A DNA stretch of 64,000 nucleotides from positions 496,001-560,000 of the forward strand of contig NZ_JBHUML010000002.1 of assembly GCF_042684865.1 (NCBI RefSeq), given 5' to 3'. The notes below the pieces were generated by a model. That model made no database searches. It had not been told where the DNA came from and saw only the letters and a list, made by a program, of their open reading frames with translations. Shown here in pieces: positions 43,401 to 52,526 of the stretch; position 1 is the first letter of the stretch, and every line of letters starts with the position of its first letter. The position numbers were made by a program, and so were the translations under genes. This DNA is from Salibacterium lacus. GTDB taxonomy: Bacteria; Bacillota; Bacilli; Bacillales; Marinococcaceae.

Positions 43401-43921
43401 GGATCGGCCGGGACGAACTGAAACCAGCTGGTGTGCTTTATTTTCATATTCACAATCCATTTCTGCAGGCATCCGGGAGAATGGATCCGGATGAGCTGGA
43501 ACAGGAATTTTTTAAACGGTTTAAAATGAAAGGTCTGCTTATGGCTGAAGAAGAGCCGGTACGGCTGATGGATACTTCTCTTTCCACCGGGTATTCGAAT
43601 GTGGTGCCGGCAGCAATCAAAAAAGATGGTTCGTTTTACAGCAATTCCTCTGTTCTTCAGGGTGGGGAGTTTGAGGCTATGCGCACATTTATCCGCTCCA
43701 AACTCCAACAGGACGGCGAAGCGATCATGGGAGGAGCTGTGGACATTCAACCATTTAAAAGCGGACAGGCAACGGCCTGCATGTATTGTCCCTTTAAACC
43801 GGTTTGTCAGTTTGACACGTCATTTGAATCAAACAGTTACCGACAGCTTCGTACCAATCAGGAGGAGATTGTGTCCCATCTTTTCTCCCTGGAGAAGGAG
43901 GATGATGTAGAAAATGAATAA
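40415..43921 (+). CDS. addB: ATP-dependent helicase/nuclease subunit B
   Basis: The 1168-residue AddB. With AddA it degrades double-strand ends until it meets Chi, then prepares DNA for RecA. GRTGTGKTSAIHSEM at the N-terminus is the Walker A-like motif. The C-terminal nuclease domain has RVDGAEGEDGFYVRIIDYKSGAK (catalytic Asp/Lys), and the 4Fe-4S cluster cysteines are in ESCAFAQF and ATACMYCPFKPVCQF. GGGGG precedes the ATG. Its end overlaps addA by 8 bases. Confidence 0.96.
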   Translation: MTVRFFTGRTGTGKTSAIHSEMIHSLQNKTAPDASIIYLVPDQMTFQAEQNLVSALGDGFTNLKVLSFSRMAWNVLQETGGITRTYLQQHGIHVLIRKIIEENKEKFRLYESAAGKSGFIEQMEQFITECKRQMVSMPGLYEKLEELDNKEEKTGRDNVLSDKIHDILTIWENTEEVLKGQYAGAEDYLQLLAEKVKDAAFLQDADIYIDGFHSFTPQEYNVLQSLFQSCSHMTIALTMDRPEPEQTPSMLDLFYQPERTYQKLSALAGEIMSDEGQTIHFSVNRKHHSRGLFHLEQAFEKRPVQPSVAGNDIHLATAVNRRTEIEAAAREINELVRSGYRYKDIAVVSRNSMDYSEMMQSVFRDYDIPLFMDEKRPMLNHPVVECLRSSLEALSLRWRYEPLFRVWKTDMFFDLDEDWRQAKEELDRLENYVLAYGVQEKHWKQEEDWSYTKAQTTSEEGAKAVQDVSAEEQLNHSRRRFASPLLKLEKEMKKAKTVKDYCVVLYTFMEELSIAEKIEKVRDEDLAKQDLSKAGEHDQVWNAVMDLLDQMVEMAGEENVSFDTFYQMMETGFHSMSFAIVPPAVDQVTAADMERSRVGDVRVCFILGVNEGILPASFEEEGLLSDEERQWFAREGIELADDAGTRLLNESFLIYRALTLPREKLYISRPLADEEGQSLQTSRLITQLQSLFPELEDKLLYNEPQEYPEEEQEAFAGANRKTRSFLTYQLQRWKQGYPVAPVWWEVYNWFTANAGRSSVQMMVNSLFFTNKAEPVPPQLTKQLYGETLKTSVSRFEQFESCAFAQFASYGLRLRERELYKLEAPDIGQLFHGALKEMSEQVQKSGQEWGSLSREECRSYAKQSVGRVVPSIQKEILLSSSRYRYLQQKLENTVVRAADILRQQAGVSGFTPMGLELGFGPGETLPPLSFTLSDGTKMEVAGRIDRVDGAEGEDGFYVRIIDYKSGAKDIRLSEVYYGLALQMLVYLDVVLSFSEEWIGRDELKPAGVLYFHIHNPFLQASGRMDPDELEQEFFKRFKMKGLLMAEEEPVRLMDTSLSTGYSNVVPAAIKKDGSFYSNSSVLQGGEFEAMRTFIRSKLQQDGEAIMGGAVDIQPFKSGQATACMYCPFKPVCQFDTSFESNSYRQLRTNQEEIVSHLFSLEKEDDVENE

Positions 43922-46900
43922 ACCTGAAAAGCCGCTTCATTCCGGCTGGACAGATGCCCAGTGGGAAGCTGTGTCTGCATCCGGAGCGGATATGCTCGTT
44001 TCGGCAGCGGCCGGAAGCGGAAAAACCGCAGTGCTCGTCGAAAGGATCGTTCATAAAATCACGGATCCCGCACAGCTTGCTGATGTAGACCGGCTGCTTG
44101 TTGTTACCTTCACAAAAGCAGCGGCGGCCGAAATGAAAGGGCGGATTTCGACAGCACTCGGCCGGGAACTAAACAAACATCCCGGATCCCTTCATCTTCA
44201 GCGCCAGCTCTCCCTTGTAAACCGGGCTCAGATCTCCACTCTGCATTCATTTTGTATGAGTGTCATCCGCAAATACTATTATAAAATAGACATCGACCCC
44301 CAATTCCGCATTCTCGATGAAACCGAAGGCGAATTAATGCGGGATGAAATAATGGATGAAATTCTGGAAGAAAAGTTTCACGAACCGGACAACGAAGCGT
44401 TTCTCGAGGCGGTGGAGCGATTCAGCAGCGACCGCAGTGACGAAGGAGTGCGCCGCGTCATCCGCCAGCTCTTCCAGTTTTCAAGAGCTCATCCGGATCC
44501 TGATCAGTGGCTCTTTCAAACCGCCGGGAATTATAAAATTCCGCCGGAAACCAGCTTAGAAACGACGGAGTGGGGCAGGGAGATACTCGAAGATGCCTCC
44601 GTCCGCCTCCGTTCCTCTGTGGAAAAGCTTGAACAGGCGGAAGTCCTCTGCCGGCAGCCGGGAGGCCCCGCCGGCTACCTTGCCAACCTGGAAGAGGACA
44701 GGCAGATGCTCCAGCGTTTCCTTGATACACCGGACTGGACAGGTTTATACGAAGAACTTCAGGCTGCGGCATTTTCCAAACTGAAGACGATAAAGAAAAA
44801 CGAAGACGTGGAGGAAGACATCCAGACCCGTGTCAAAACGCTCCGCGATGAAGTAAAAAAAGAAATCCGCGCCCTGCAGAATGAAGCGTTCTCCCGGGCA
44901 CCGGAAGATCTTCGCAACGATATTCATGATATGGCCGGTTCCATCTCGGTGCTGACGCAAATGGTCAAGGAATTTGCCGAAAAGTATCAGGAAGCAAAAT
45001 CGGCGAAAAACGTCGTCGATTTTGCCGATCTGGAACATTTATGCCTCCGCATCCTCCGCATGGAAGGATCAGAAGCAGCAGAGGAGTACCGGCATTGGTT
45101 TGACGAGATTATGGTCGACGAATACCAGGACACCAACCATACCCAGGAAGCCATTCTGCGGCTCATCGCAAAAGGACGCAATCTGTTTTATGTCGGGGAT
45201 GTGAAACAGAGTGTCTACCGGTTCCGCCTGGCTGATCCCGGCCTGTTTCTGGAAAAATACAACACTTATACACGCAGCGGTGACGATCCGGGCCGGCTCG
45301 TTCATCTGGATCAAAACTTCCGCAGCCGCAAAGAAGTCATTCAGGCTGTCAATTTTGTGTTCCGCCAGCTTATGGACGCTTCCACAGGTGAAATGGATTA
45401 TGATAAAACAGCGGAGTTGAAAACAGGAAATCAAGATTATCCGGATACTGCAGCGGCACCGGAACTTGCACTCATTAATAAAGGAACCCCGCTTTCCGAA
45501 AACGCTGAAACCGATACAGAAGAAATGGAAGACCTTGAAACGGCTCAGCTGGAAGCAAGGTGGACCGCACAGAAAATCAAACAGATGCTTGACGAAGGGT
45601 ATCAGGTGCTTGATAAGGAAACCAAACAGATGCGGACCATGACGTTCCGGGATATTGTTATTTTGATGCGCTCCATGAGCTGGGCCTCCACTTTCATGGA
45701 AGAATGCAGGCACGAAGGCCTTCCGGTTCACGCAGAACTAAGCGGCGGCTATTTTGAAGCAGTAGAAATTAATATTATGCTGTCGCTGTTAAAAGTGATT
45801 GATAATCCCAGACAGGATATTCCTCTTGCTTCAGTTCTCCGCTCGCCGATTGTCGGTATGAAAGAAGAAGATCTTGCCGCGGTGCGGACGACCGACAAAC
45901 AGGGGAATTTTTACGATGCTCTTACAAAAGCCGCTGTTTCCCCGGCGGACTCGGTCTGGAAAGACAAAGCTGCATCCTTCCTTGAAAAACTCCAGGACTG
46001 GCGGGAACGCGCCAGAGGTGAAGCATTGTCGGAATTTATCTGGGATCTGCTGCAGGAAACCGGCTATTATGATTTTGCCGGCGGACTCCCGGGCGGCAGG
46101 CAGCGCCAGGCTAATCTGCTGGCCTTATATGACCGTGCCAGAACATATGAAAAAACATCGTTCCGGGGTCTTTTCCGGTTTCTTCGTTTTATCGAACGCA
46201 TGCAGGAGCGCGGGGATGATCTTGGGACGGCACGTGCGTTGAGTGAACAGGAAGATGTCATACGGCTGATGACGATTCATAAAAGCAAAGGGCTTGAGTT
46301 TCCAATTGTGATACTGGCAGGAATGAACAAAATGTTTAATTTTCAGGATTTAAATCAGCCTGTGCTTTTTCATAAAGAGCTCGGAATCGGCACCCGTCAT
46401 ATCGACCCCGAGAACAGGGTCATGACAGAAGCGGTCCCCCGTCTTGCTGTTAAAATCAGAAATCACAAAGAAAGTATTGCGGAAGAAATGAGGATTCTCT
46501 ATGTCGCGATGACACGAGCACGGGAAAAATTAATCATGACCGGCACATTGCGTAAGGCAGAAAAAACAATCGACGAATGGGCGGCCGGATACAATCATGA
46601 TCAAACCGTGCTTCCGGAATGGAAACGACGGAAGGCAAAATCATTCCTGGACTGGGTCGGGCCGGCTGTCTTCCGGCACCGCGCTGCGGCGGACTATCAT
46701 CCCGGACCATCAGAAGAAGCGCACCAGGAACTGTATCATGACCCTGTCCCCTGGAACATTCAATTGGTGGAGCGGGCAGAACTTCCATCTCAGGAAGAGG
46801 ACGCTCCGGAAGCGGACCAAGCGGTGGAAGACGCTTTATTCAACATGGAAGCCGTGCCGATGTCATCAGACCTCCAGCACCGGGTGGATGAGCGTTTATC

Positions 46901-47597
46901 ATGGAAGTATCCATACCAAAGTGCTCTTTGGACCCGTTCCAAGCAGACGGTCAGCGAGTTCAAAAAGTCCGTGCAGGATGAATACAGTGAACCGGTGTAT
47001 CAACCGGCGTTTCATTCGCAGTACGCGCGCCGCCCCTCGTTCATGCAGGAAAGCGACCTCCGCCCGGAAGAAAAAGGAACAGCCCTTCACACCATGATGC
47101 AGCATCTTCCGCTCGATAGAGAGTTGACTCCGGCATTCTGCCGCACGTTCGCTGAACAGCTCGTTGAAAACGAACTGTTAACCGAAGAACAGGCAGCTGT
47201 CATTCATACCGACGAAGTGGCCGCTTTCTTTCAGACGGTAATCGGCCGGCGGATGCAGGAGGCACCTCGTGTTTTCCGGGAAACAGCTTTCACCTACGGC
47301 AAACATGGGACTCCCGAACACGATCTTGTTCTGCTGCAGGGTGCGGTGGACTGTATTTTTCAGGAAGAGGATGGCACAACCGTTCTTCTGGATTATAAAA
47401 CAGATGCGCACGCCGGACGGTTCCCCGGCGAGCCGCAGAAAGCAAAAGCAAGGATGAAACAAAAATATCAGTCCCAGATCGACCTTTATCTTGAAGCTGT
47501 GTCAACCATCTTGGACACACCGATTCAGGAAGCATACATTTATGCCTTTGATGGAGGGGAATGGATCGATATGAAAGAACAGGAGTCCACGCTATGA
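43914..47597 (+). CDS. addA: ATP-dependent helicase/nuclease subunit A
   Basis: The 1227-residue AddA, a UvrD-type 3-prime to 5-prime helicase fused to a RecB-like nuclease. SAAAGSGKTAVLVERI (residues about 32-46) is Walker A, VDEYQDTNHTQ the Walker B, FRLADPGLF and IHKSKGLEFPIV motif III-V blocks, YVAMTRAREKL motif VI. The nuclease motif is TTVLLDYKTD. The start overlaps the addB end by 8 bases and the stop overlaps sbcD by 4, giving translational coupling. The ribosome site (GGAGGATGAT) lies inside addB. Confidence 0.96.
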   Translation: MNKPEKPLHSGWTDAQWEAVSASGADMLVSAAAGSGKTAVLVERIVHKITDPAQLADVDRLLVVTFTKAAAAEMKGRISTALGRELNKHPGSLHLQRQLSLVNRAQISTLHSFCMSVIRKYYYKIDIDPQFRILDETEGELMRDEIMDEILEEKFHEPDNEAFLEAVERFSSDRSDEGVRRVIRQLFQFSRAHPDPDQWLFQTAGNYKIPPETSLETTEWGREILEDASVRLRSSVEKLEQAEVLCRQPGGPAGYLANLEEDRQMLQRFLDTPDWTGLYEELQAAAFSKLKTIKKNEDVEEDIQTRVKTLRDEVKKEIRALQNEAFSRAPEDLRNDIHDMAGSISVLTQMVKEFAEKYQEAKSAKNVVDFADLEHLCLRILRMEGSEAAEEYRHWFDEIMVDEYQDTNHTQEAILRLIAKGRNLFYVGDVKQSVYRFRLADPGLFLEKYNTYTRSGDDPGRLVHLDQNFRSRKEVIQAVNFVFRQLMDASTGEMDYDKTAELKTGNQDYPDTAAAPELALINKGTPLSENAETDTEEMEDLETAQLEARWTAQKIKQMLDEGYQVLDKETKQMRTMTFRDIVILMRSMSWASTFMEECRHEGLPVHAELSGGYFEAVEINIMLSLLKVIDNPRQDIPLASVLRSPIVGMKEEDLAAVRTTDKQGNFYDALTKAAVSPADSVWKDKAASFLEKLQDWRERARGEALSEFIWDLLQETGYYDFAGGLPGGRQRQANLLALYDRARTYEKTSFRGLFRFLRFIERMQERGDDLGTARALSEQEDVIRLMTIHKSKGLEFPIVILAGMNKMFNFQDLNQPVLFHKELGIGTRHIDPENRVMTEAVPRLAVKIRNHKESIAEEMRILYVAMTRAREKLIMTGTLRKAEKTIDEWAAGYNHDQTVLPEWKRRKAKSFLDWVGPAVFRHRAAADYHPGPSEEAHQELYHDPVPWNIQLVERAELPSQEEDAPEADQAVEDALFNMEAVPMSSDLQHRVDERLSWKYPYQSALWTRSKQTVSEFKKSVQDEYSEPVYQPAFHSQYARRPSFMQESDLRPEEKGTALHTMMQHLPLDRELTPAFCRTFAEQLVENELLTEEQAAVIHTDEVAAFFQTVIGRRMQEAPRVFRETAFTYGKHGTPEHDLVLLQGAVDCIFQEEDGTTVLLDYKTDAHAGRFPGEPQKAKARMKQKYQSQIDLYLEAVSTILDTPIQEAYIYAFDGGEWIDMKEQESTL

Positions 47598-48757
47598 GAA
47601 TACTCCATACAGCCGACTGGCACATTGGGCGGACGCTGGAGGGAAGAAACCGTCTGACAGAACATACCGCCTTTCTCGAAGAACTCGAAGTCATTATCCG
47701 GGAGGAAAAAGCAGACGTGCTTCTCGTTGCCGGAGATGTTTTTGACTCGGTCAATCCGCCTGCCGACGCAGAAAGCTTGTTTTATGAAAAAATGGCGGCC
47801 ATCAGCAGCCGCTGCGGTATTCCCATCGCGGTCATTGCCGGAAACCACGATCATCCGGAACGGCTGGAAGCACCGCGCCGGCTGGCTGCCGCGCAGAATA
47901 TCCATATTCTCGGATATCCCGGCCGAAAGCCGCTTATGATTCCAGTGCAGGAGGAGATTCTTCAGCTGGCGGCCCTGCCGTATCCATCCGAAGCCAGGAT
48001 GAAAACGTTATTTACAAGCGACCCACAGGAGTCGAAAATACGACAGGCCTATCAGAAAAAGGTACGGGAACTGTTTGATGCGATGACAGCTTCTTTCCAC
48101 CCTGGACACATCCGTATGGCAGTAAGCCACGTGTTTGCCGCCGGCGGAACAGAAAGTGAATCCGAGCGGCCGATCGAAGTAGGGGGGGCTTACACGCTCT
48201 CCTCCGGTGCATTCCCCACCGATGTGCAGTACACGGCGCTCGGCCATCTGCACCGTCCGCAGAATATTCACCATCCTGATTATCCGGTTCGTTATGCCGG
48301 ATCGCCGCTTGCCTTCAGCTTTTCCGAAGCCGGTCATCAAAAGTCGGTCACGATAGTGGATGTTCAGGCGGGCGAGCAGATGGCTGATATTCGCGAGATT
48401 CCGCTCTCCAGCGGGAGCCCGCTCGTTCAATGGAAAGCCGAGGGCGGGATGGACCAGGTGAAACAATGGATAGAGGAGAAGAAAGACCGGGATGCATGGG
48501 TGGAACTGCAGCTTCATCTGGAAGACACCCCATCTATGGAAGATATTCAGCTTATACGGAAACATCATCCCGGGATTGTGCATATTCACCCTGTTTTTCC
48601 GGAGAAACAGGCTGATTCGCCAACCGAAAACAGGAGCAGTCTGCCGATAGATGCCCTTTTTCAAAAGTTTTATGAAAAACAGACAGGGGGAGCGTCGCCG
48701 GACGAGGAATTGGTTCAACTATTTATGGAATTGGTTGAGGAAGGAGACGAAGAGTAA
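47594..48757 (+). CDS. sbcD: Exonuclease subunit SbcD
   Basis: A 387-residue Mre11-type nuclease. Metal-binding motifs HTADWHIG, LLVAGDVFDSVNPP, AVIAGNHDHPERL, RMAVSHVFAAG and YTALGHLHRPQNI are complete and the capping domain follows. With SbcC it cuts hairpins and DNA-protein blocked ends. ATG 47594 overlaps the addA stop (ATGA), and its own stop overlaps the sbcC start by one base. It begins MRILHTADWH as expected; an upstream in-frame start would extend back into addA without cause. Confidence 0.95.
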   Translation: MRILHTADWHIGRTLEGRNRLTEHTAFLEELEVIIREEKADVLLVAGDVFDSVNPPADAESLFYEKMAAISSRCGIPIAVIAGNHDHPERLEAPRRLAAAQNIHILGYPGRKPLMIPVQEEILQLAALPYPSEARMKTLFTSDPQESKIRQAYQKKVRELFDAMTASFHPGHIRMAVSHVFAAGGTESESERPIEVGGAYTLSSGAFPTDVQYTALGHLHRPQNIHHPDYPVRYAGSPLAFSFSEAGHQKSVTIVDVQAGEQMADIREIPLSSGSPLVQWKAEGGMDQVKQWIEEKKDRDAWVELQLHLEDTPSMEDIQLIRKHHPGIVHIHPVFPEKQADSPTENRSSLPIDALFQKFYEKQTGGASPDEELVQLFMELVEEGDEE

Positions 48758-51700
48758 TGCGTCCGCTGGAATTATCACTAAAGGGTCTGCACAGTTTCCG
48801 GGAAAAACAGACGGTTGACTTCACCAGTCTTACCGAGGAAGGAATTTTCGGCATTTTCGGTCCGACCGGCAGTGGAAAGTCTTCCATTCTGGATGCGATG
48901 ACACTGGCATTATACGGTAACGTTGAAAGAGCGCCGAATAATACAAACGGTATTATCAATCAGGGGGAAGATGAGCTGTATGTTTCTTTTACGTTTCAGC
49001 TCGGGAACGGAGCTGATCACTCCGTATTGAAAGTAGAGCGGAGCTATAAACGTTCCGGCGGACACCATGTCAAAACAGCTTCAGCCCGCCTGCATGATTT
49101 GACCGGGACTCCATTAATACTTGCGGATAAAGCTAGTGATGTGAATAAAGAAGTAGAAAAACTGCTCGGATTATCTATTGATGATTTCACGCGTGCCGTT
49201 GTACTTCCTCAAGGGAAATTTTCCGACTTTCTAACACTTCGGGGCAACGAACGAAGATTAATGCTGCAGCGCATCTTTCAACTCGAAAAATATGGGGATC
49301 AATTAATTAAGAAGGTAAAAACAGGCTTGCAGAATGCCGTTCACGGCAGGGAAAAAATAGAATCCGAGCAGCAGGGGCTCGGCATGGATGCCGCAGCCCT
49401 GAAGCAGGCGGAAAAGGAAGCAGATTACTGGGATGAACGGATGCAGTCGGTACTGGCAGCAAGAGAAGTATTGGAAGAAATGTGGAAGGAGAGCAGCCAG
49501 CTCCGGGAATGGGAACAGGAATGGAAAGAAAGCGTCCGCAACATCGAAGAACTTCTCGCCGAAAAAGACGCAGTAGATGAGCAGCGCAGACAGCTTGAAC
49601 TTTCCGAAAAAGCGGACATACTGGTGCCTTACGCAGATAGTGTCATCGAAGCATCGTCGGAAAAACAAAAATGGATAGCAGAAGAAAAAGAAACCCGAAG
49701 CCGCCGCGATCAAGCCCGCGTGCAGTATGAAAACATCTCGCAGGAAATGGAAACGTTCAAAACGGAAAAAAATCAGGCCGACGAACGGCATCGTCAGCGC
49801 GAAAACGAAGTGGATAAAGCAGAGGAACTACAGCGGAACACAGCTGATTCCAAAAAACAGGAAGAGTCCCTTCAAAAGCAAAAAACAGACATAGACAAAC
49901 GGCTCCATGCCCACAAAGCAGAAGAAGAACAAATGCAGCAGGATCTGGAGAAATATGAACAGGCCGTGCGGCGTTTTCAGAATGAGCTGGAGCAGCTGGA
50001 CAAGACCATGGAAAATCCCTATACACTGATGGAAGCGAAAGATGCCAAACAGCATATCGTTCAGCTCGAGCATCAATACGAGACCCACTCCAGCGAAAAG
50101 CAGGAGGAAAACAAACAGGAACTTTCTCTGAGCAGTGCATTAAAAGAGAAAAACCGAGAGACGATAAACGCCCAGAACCGGCTTCTGGAACGGTCCGGGC
50201 AGCTGCTCTACTGGTACAATAAATGCACGGATGAACGGCATTGGCTCGAACAGACGATCCATCATCTCGGTAAGTGGTCCGATTCCTGCCGCAGGGAAGC
50301 AGATCATATTCAAAACCAGGCGGCAGCAGCCGATCTTGCGCTGCAGTTAGTGTCCGGTGAAGCATGTCCGGTCTGCGGCTCTGCTCATCATCCCGATCCG
50401 GAACAACATGGAAGCACCGAAAAAGATGTACAGCCTGTACTGGAACAAAAGAACAATCTGGATGACTGGATCCAGCGTCTGAAATCGATGGAAGTACAAT
50501 GGAGAAACCGGCAGCACCTGCTCCAGCAGTTATCCGCACAAACAGCCGGCATGATGCTCACCCCGGTACACAAAGCAGAAGCGGCGCAACGCCGGGAAGA
50601 AGACTTTTTCCTTCCTGTAATAGAGCAAAATAACAACTGGGAGCAGAACTTACAAAAGAAGATGCAGGAATGGGAACGGGAAGAAGACACGATAGCATTC
50701 ATCCAGCGGGATATAGAAGCGAAAAAGAATGAACTCCAGCAGCTCTCTGTCGAAAAAAGGGAACTCCACCACCAATGGAAAGCAGCAGGTACCTCCCTTC
50801 AGAAAAAACTCGATCAGGCCGATGCGCTCTGGAATCAGATTCAGGAAAAGAAAAAAGAATGGCACCAGACGTATCCCCGGTTTGACTATGAAACCGTGGA
50901 AGAAAAGCAGCGTGAACGCATGAAGCAGGATGAACAGAGACAAGCACTTCAAAAAAGAGTGGAAGAAGGGGCAGCCTACGTACAGAGCCATCAGCAGAAA
51001 CTCCAGGAAAAACGAAATGCTCTTCATACTGCCACAGTAGAACAGAAAGAAACAGACACAAAGCTTGAACAGGTATCGTCGTATATCCGCCAGCAGGAAC
51101 AACAGATTTATCAGTGGCTGCAGGGCGAATCTGTCAAAGATGCACGCGCTTCCCTTGAACACGAAGAACAGAAATGGAAAGAGCAGGAGCAGCACCTCTC
51201 CAAAAGACTGGAACAGACAGCTTCTGAAAAACAGGAAGCAGAAAATGCTCATTCCATCGCTCTTCATGCCGTCCAGGAAGCAGAAAAAAGAGAAGAAAAC
51301 AACACACGGAAATGGAAAGAGCAGACGGCGCTTTACGAGGAAATGCCAAATGATCCGTCCAGTATTAAAGAGTACGTACTGCCCGAAGATGAAAAAACAA
51401 ACATCGAGAAAAGAATCAAAAACCATGATCATTCGCTCCATTACTGGAGAAAAGCCAAGGAAGAGCTAGAACCGAAAATTTCCGGCCGGACAGTCTCCGA
51501 TGAAAACTGGAGGAAACTTGATCACGCAAGAAACAGTGCGGTCGAACTGGTCGATTACACACGGGAAAGACGGGCCGCCGCTCACGAAACAATGAAAACG
51601 ATAAAACAGAAAAAAGAACGTTATGAAGCTTTGGAGAAAAAGCGGAAAGAATGGGAGGCAGAAGCGGAAAAATACCGCAGACTGGACCATGTTTTCCGCG

Positions 51701-52167
51701 GAAAAGGATTTATTGATTTTCTCGCCGAAGAACAATTGGAGCAGGTAACCCGGACAGCATCTGAGTGGCTGCGTCAGCTGACCAGGGGAAGGTACACCGT
51801 AGAACTTGACGAACAAGGAGCATTCATCATCCGGGATGAAACAAATGCTGGTTTAACACGACCTGTTTCCTCGTTATCCGGTGGCGAAACATTTTTGACA
51901 AGTCTTGCGCTTGCTCTTGCATTGTCTTCATCCATCCAGTTAAAAGGGCGCTATCCGCTTGAATTCTTCTTTTTGGATGAAGGATTCGGCACGCTTGATC
52001 AGGAACTGCTCGATACCGTCATGACAGCACTCGAAAAACTACAGATGAATAATCTTGCGGTCGGCATCATCAGCCACGTGCCGGATATTCAGGAACGCCT
52101 TCTTCATAAATTGATAGTGAAAGAAGCACAGCCCGGCGGACAGGGAAGCAGAATCGAAAAAGTTTAA
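48757..52167 (+). CDS. sbcC: Exonuclease subunit SbcC
   Basis: A 1136-residue Rad50/SMC-like ATPase. FGPTGSGKSSILDAMTLALYG (residues about 32) is Walker A; a very long Glu/Lys/Gln-rich coiled coil follows on both sides of the zinc hook CPVCG at about residues 537-541; VSSLSGGETFLTSLALALALSS is the signature motif, and FFLDEGFGTLD at about 1073 Walker B with D-loop. It gives the ATP-dependent clamp for SbcD. Start is coupled to sbcD through a TAATG overlap. It is the last gene of the addBA-sbcDC run; I see no strong terminator right after it, only a hairpin without T run at 52246-52271. Confidence 0.95.
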   Translation: MRPLELSLKGLHSFREKQTVDFTSLTEEGIFGIFGPTGSGKSSILDAMTLALYGNVERAPNNTNGIINQGEDELYVSFTFQLGNGADHSVLKVERSYKRSGGHHVKTASARLHDLTGTPLILADKASDVNKEVEKLLGLSIDDFTRAVVLPQGKFSDFLTLRGNERRLMLQRIFQLEKYGDQLIKKVKTGLQNAVHGREKIESEQQGLGMDAAALKQAEKEADYWDERMQSVLAAREVLEEMWKESSQLREWEQEWKESVRNIEELLAEKDAVDEQRRQLELSEKADILVPYADSVIEASSEKQKWIAEEKETRSRRDQARVQYENISQEMETFKTEKNQADERHRQRENEVDKAEELQRNTADSKKQEESLQKQKTDIDKRLHAHKAEEEQMQQDLEKYEQAVRRFQNELEQLDKTMENPYTLMEAKDAKQHIVQLEHQYETHSSEKQEENKQELSLSSALKEKNRETINAQNRLLERSGQLLYWYNKCTDERHWLEQTIHHLGKWSDSCRREADHIQNQAAAADLALQLVSGEACPVCGSAHHPDPEQHGSTEKDVQPVLEQKNNLDDWIQRLKSMEVQWRNRQHLLQQLSAQTAGMMLTPVHKAEAAQRREEDFFLPVIEQNNNWEQNLQKKMQEWEREEDTIAFIQRDIEAKKNELQQLSVEKRELHHQWKAAGTSLQKKLDQADALWNQIQEKKKEWHQTYPRFDYETVEEKQRERMKQDEQRQALQKRVEEGAAYVQSHQQKLQEKRNALHTATVEQKETDTKLEQVSSYIRQQEQQIYQWLQGESVKDARASLEHEEQKWKEQEQHLSKRLEQTASEKQEAENAHSIALHAVQEAEKREENNTRKWKEQTALYEEMPNDPSSIKEYVLPEDEKTNIEKRIKNHDHSLHYWRKAKEELEPKISGRTVSDENWRKLDHARNSAVELVDYTRERRAAAHETMKTIKQKKERYEALEKKRKEWEAEAEKYRRLDHVFRGKGFIDFLAEEQLEQVTRTASEWLRQLTRGRYTVELDEQGAFIIRDETNAGLTRPVSSLSGGETFLTSLALALALSSSIQLKGRYPLEFFFLDEGFGTLDQELLDTVMTALEKLQMNNLAVGIISHVPDIQERLLHKLIVKEAQPGGQGSRIEKV

Positions 52168-52351
52168 GTCATAGATATAAATGCATATAGTTTACTGTAA
52201 TTTAATTATGTAAACTTAAAAACTCAAACTATCTGTTATTTAGAAACCGGCTGTATATTCATGCAGCCGGTGAGGATGAATACAGGGGGGCACTGTATCA
52301 CAAATTATGGGCGGATTGAATAATTTATATAAGACAAAGGGGAGAACACAC

Positions 52352-52453
52352 ATGGATAATAACAAATTGGAGAAAAGGCTGGCTGTCGTTTGCCTTGTCG
52401 CTGCCATTCTGCTGCTCCTCTCCCTTATTCGCAGCTTTCCGGGCCTTTTTTGA
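52352..52453 (+). CDS. 33-residue single-span membrane peptide
   Basis: A short frame of 33 codons and TGA stop. A charged N-terminus (MDNNKLEKR, net positive near the membrane) is followed by about 17 continuous hydrophobic residues (LAVVCLVAAILLLLSL) and a short Arg/Phe tail. AAAGGGGAG lies 7 bases before the ATG, as good a ribosome site as any in the window. It is 184 bases after sbcC and convergent with the CHY zinc-finger gene. The layout fits a real small membrane protein. No family is recognised; coding status is not proved by sequence alone. Confidence 0.6.
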   Translation: MDNNKLEKRLAVVCLVAAILLLLSLIRSFPGLF

Positions 52454-52526
52454 AATCTTCCTGACTGTGTAATGAGCAGCATAACAATACCATTCAACCG
52501 CCTTATTCTGCGGAAAACTTTCGATA

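Noticed and set aside
45069..45731. A 220-codon minus-strand frame within addA.
   Set aside because: Antisense to an intact, motif-complete addA; composition is that of a mirror frame.
50650..51441. A 263-codon Phe/Leu-rich minus-strand frame within sbcC that mimics a membrane protein.
   Set aside because: It is the complement of the Lys/Glu/Gln coiled coil, which always gives Phe/Leu/Ser-rich antisense translations.
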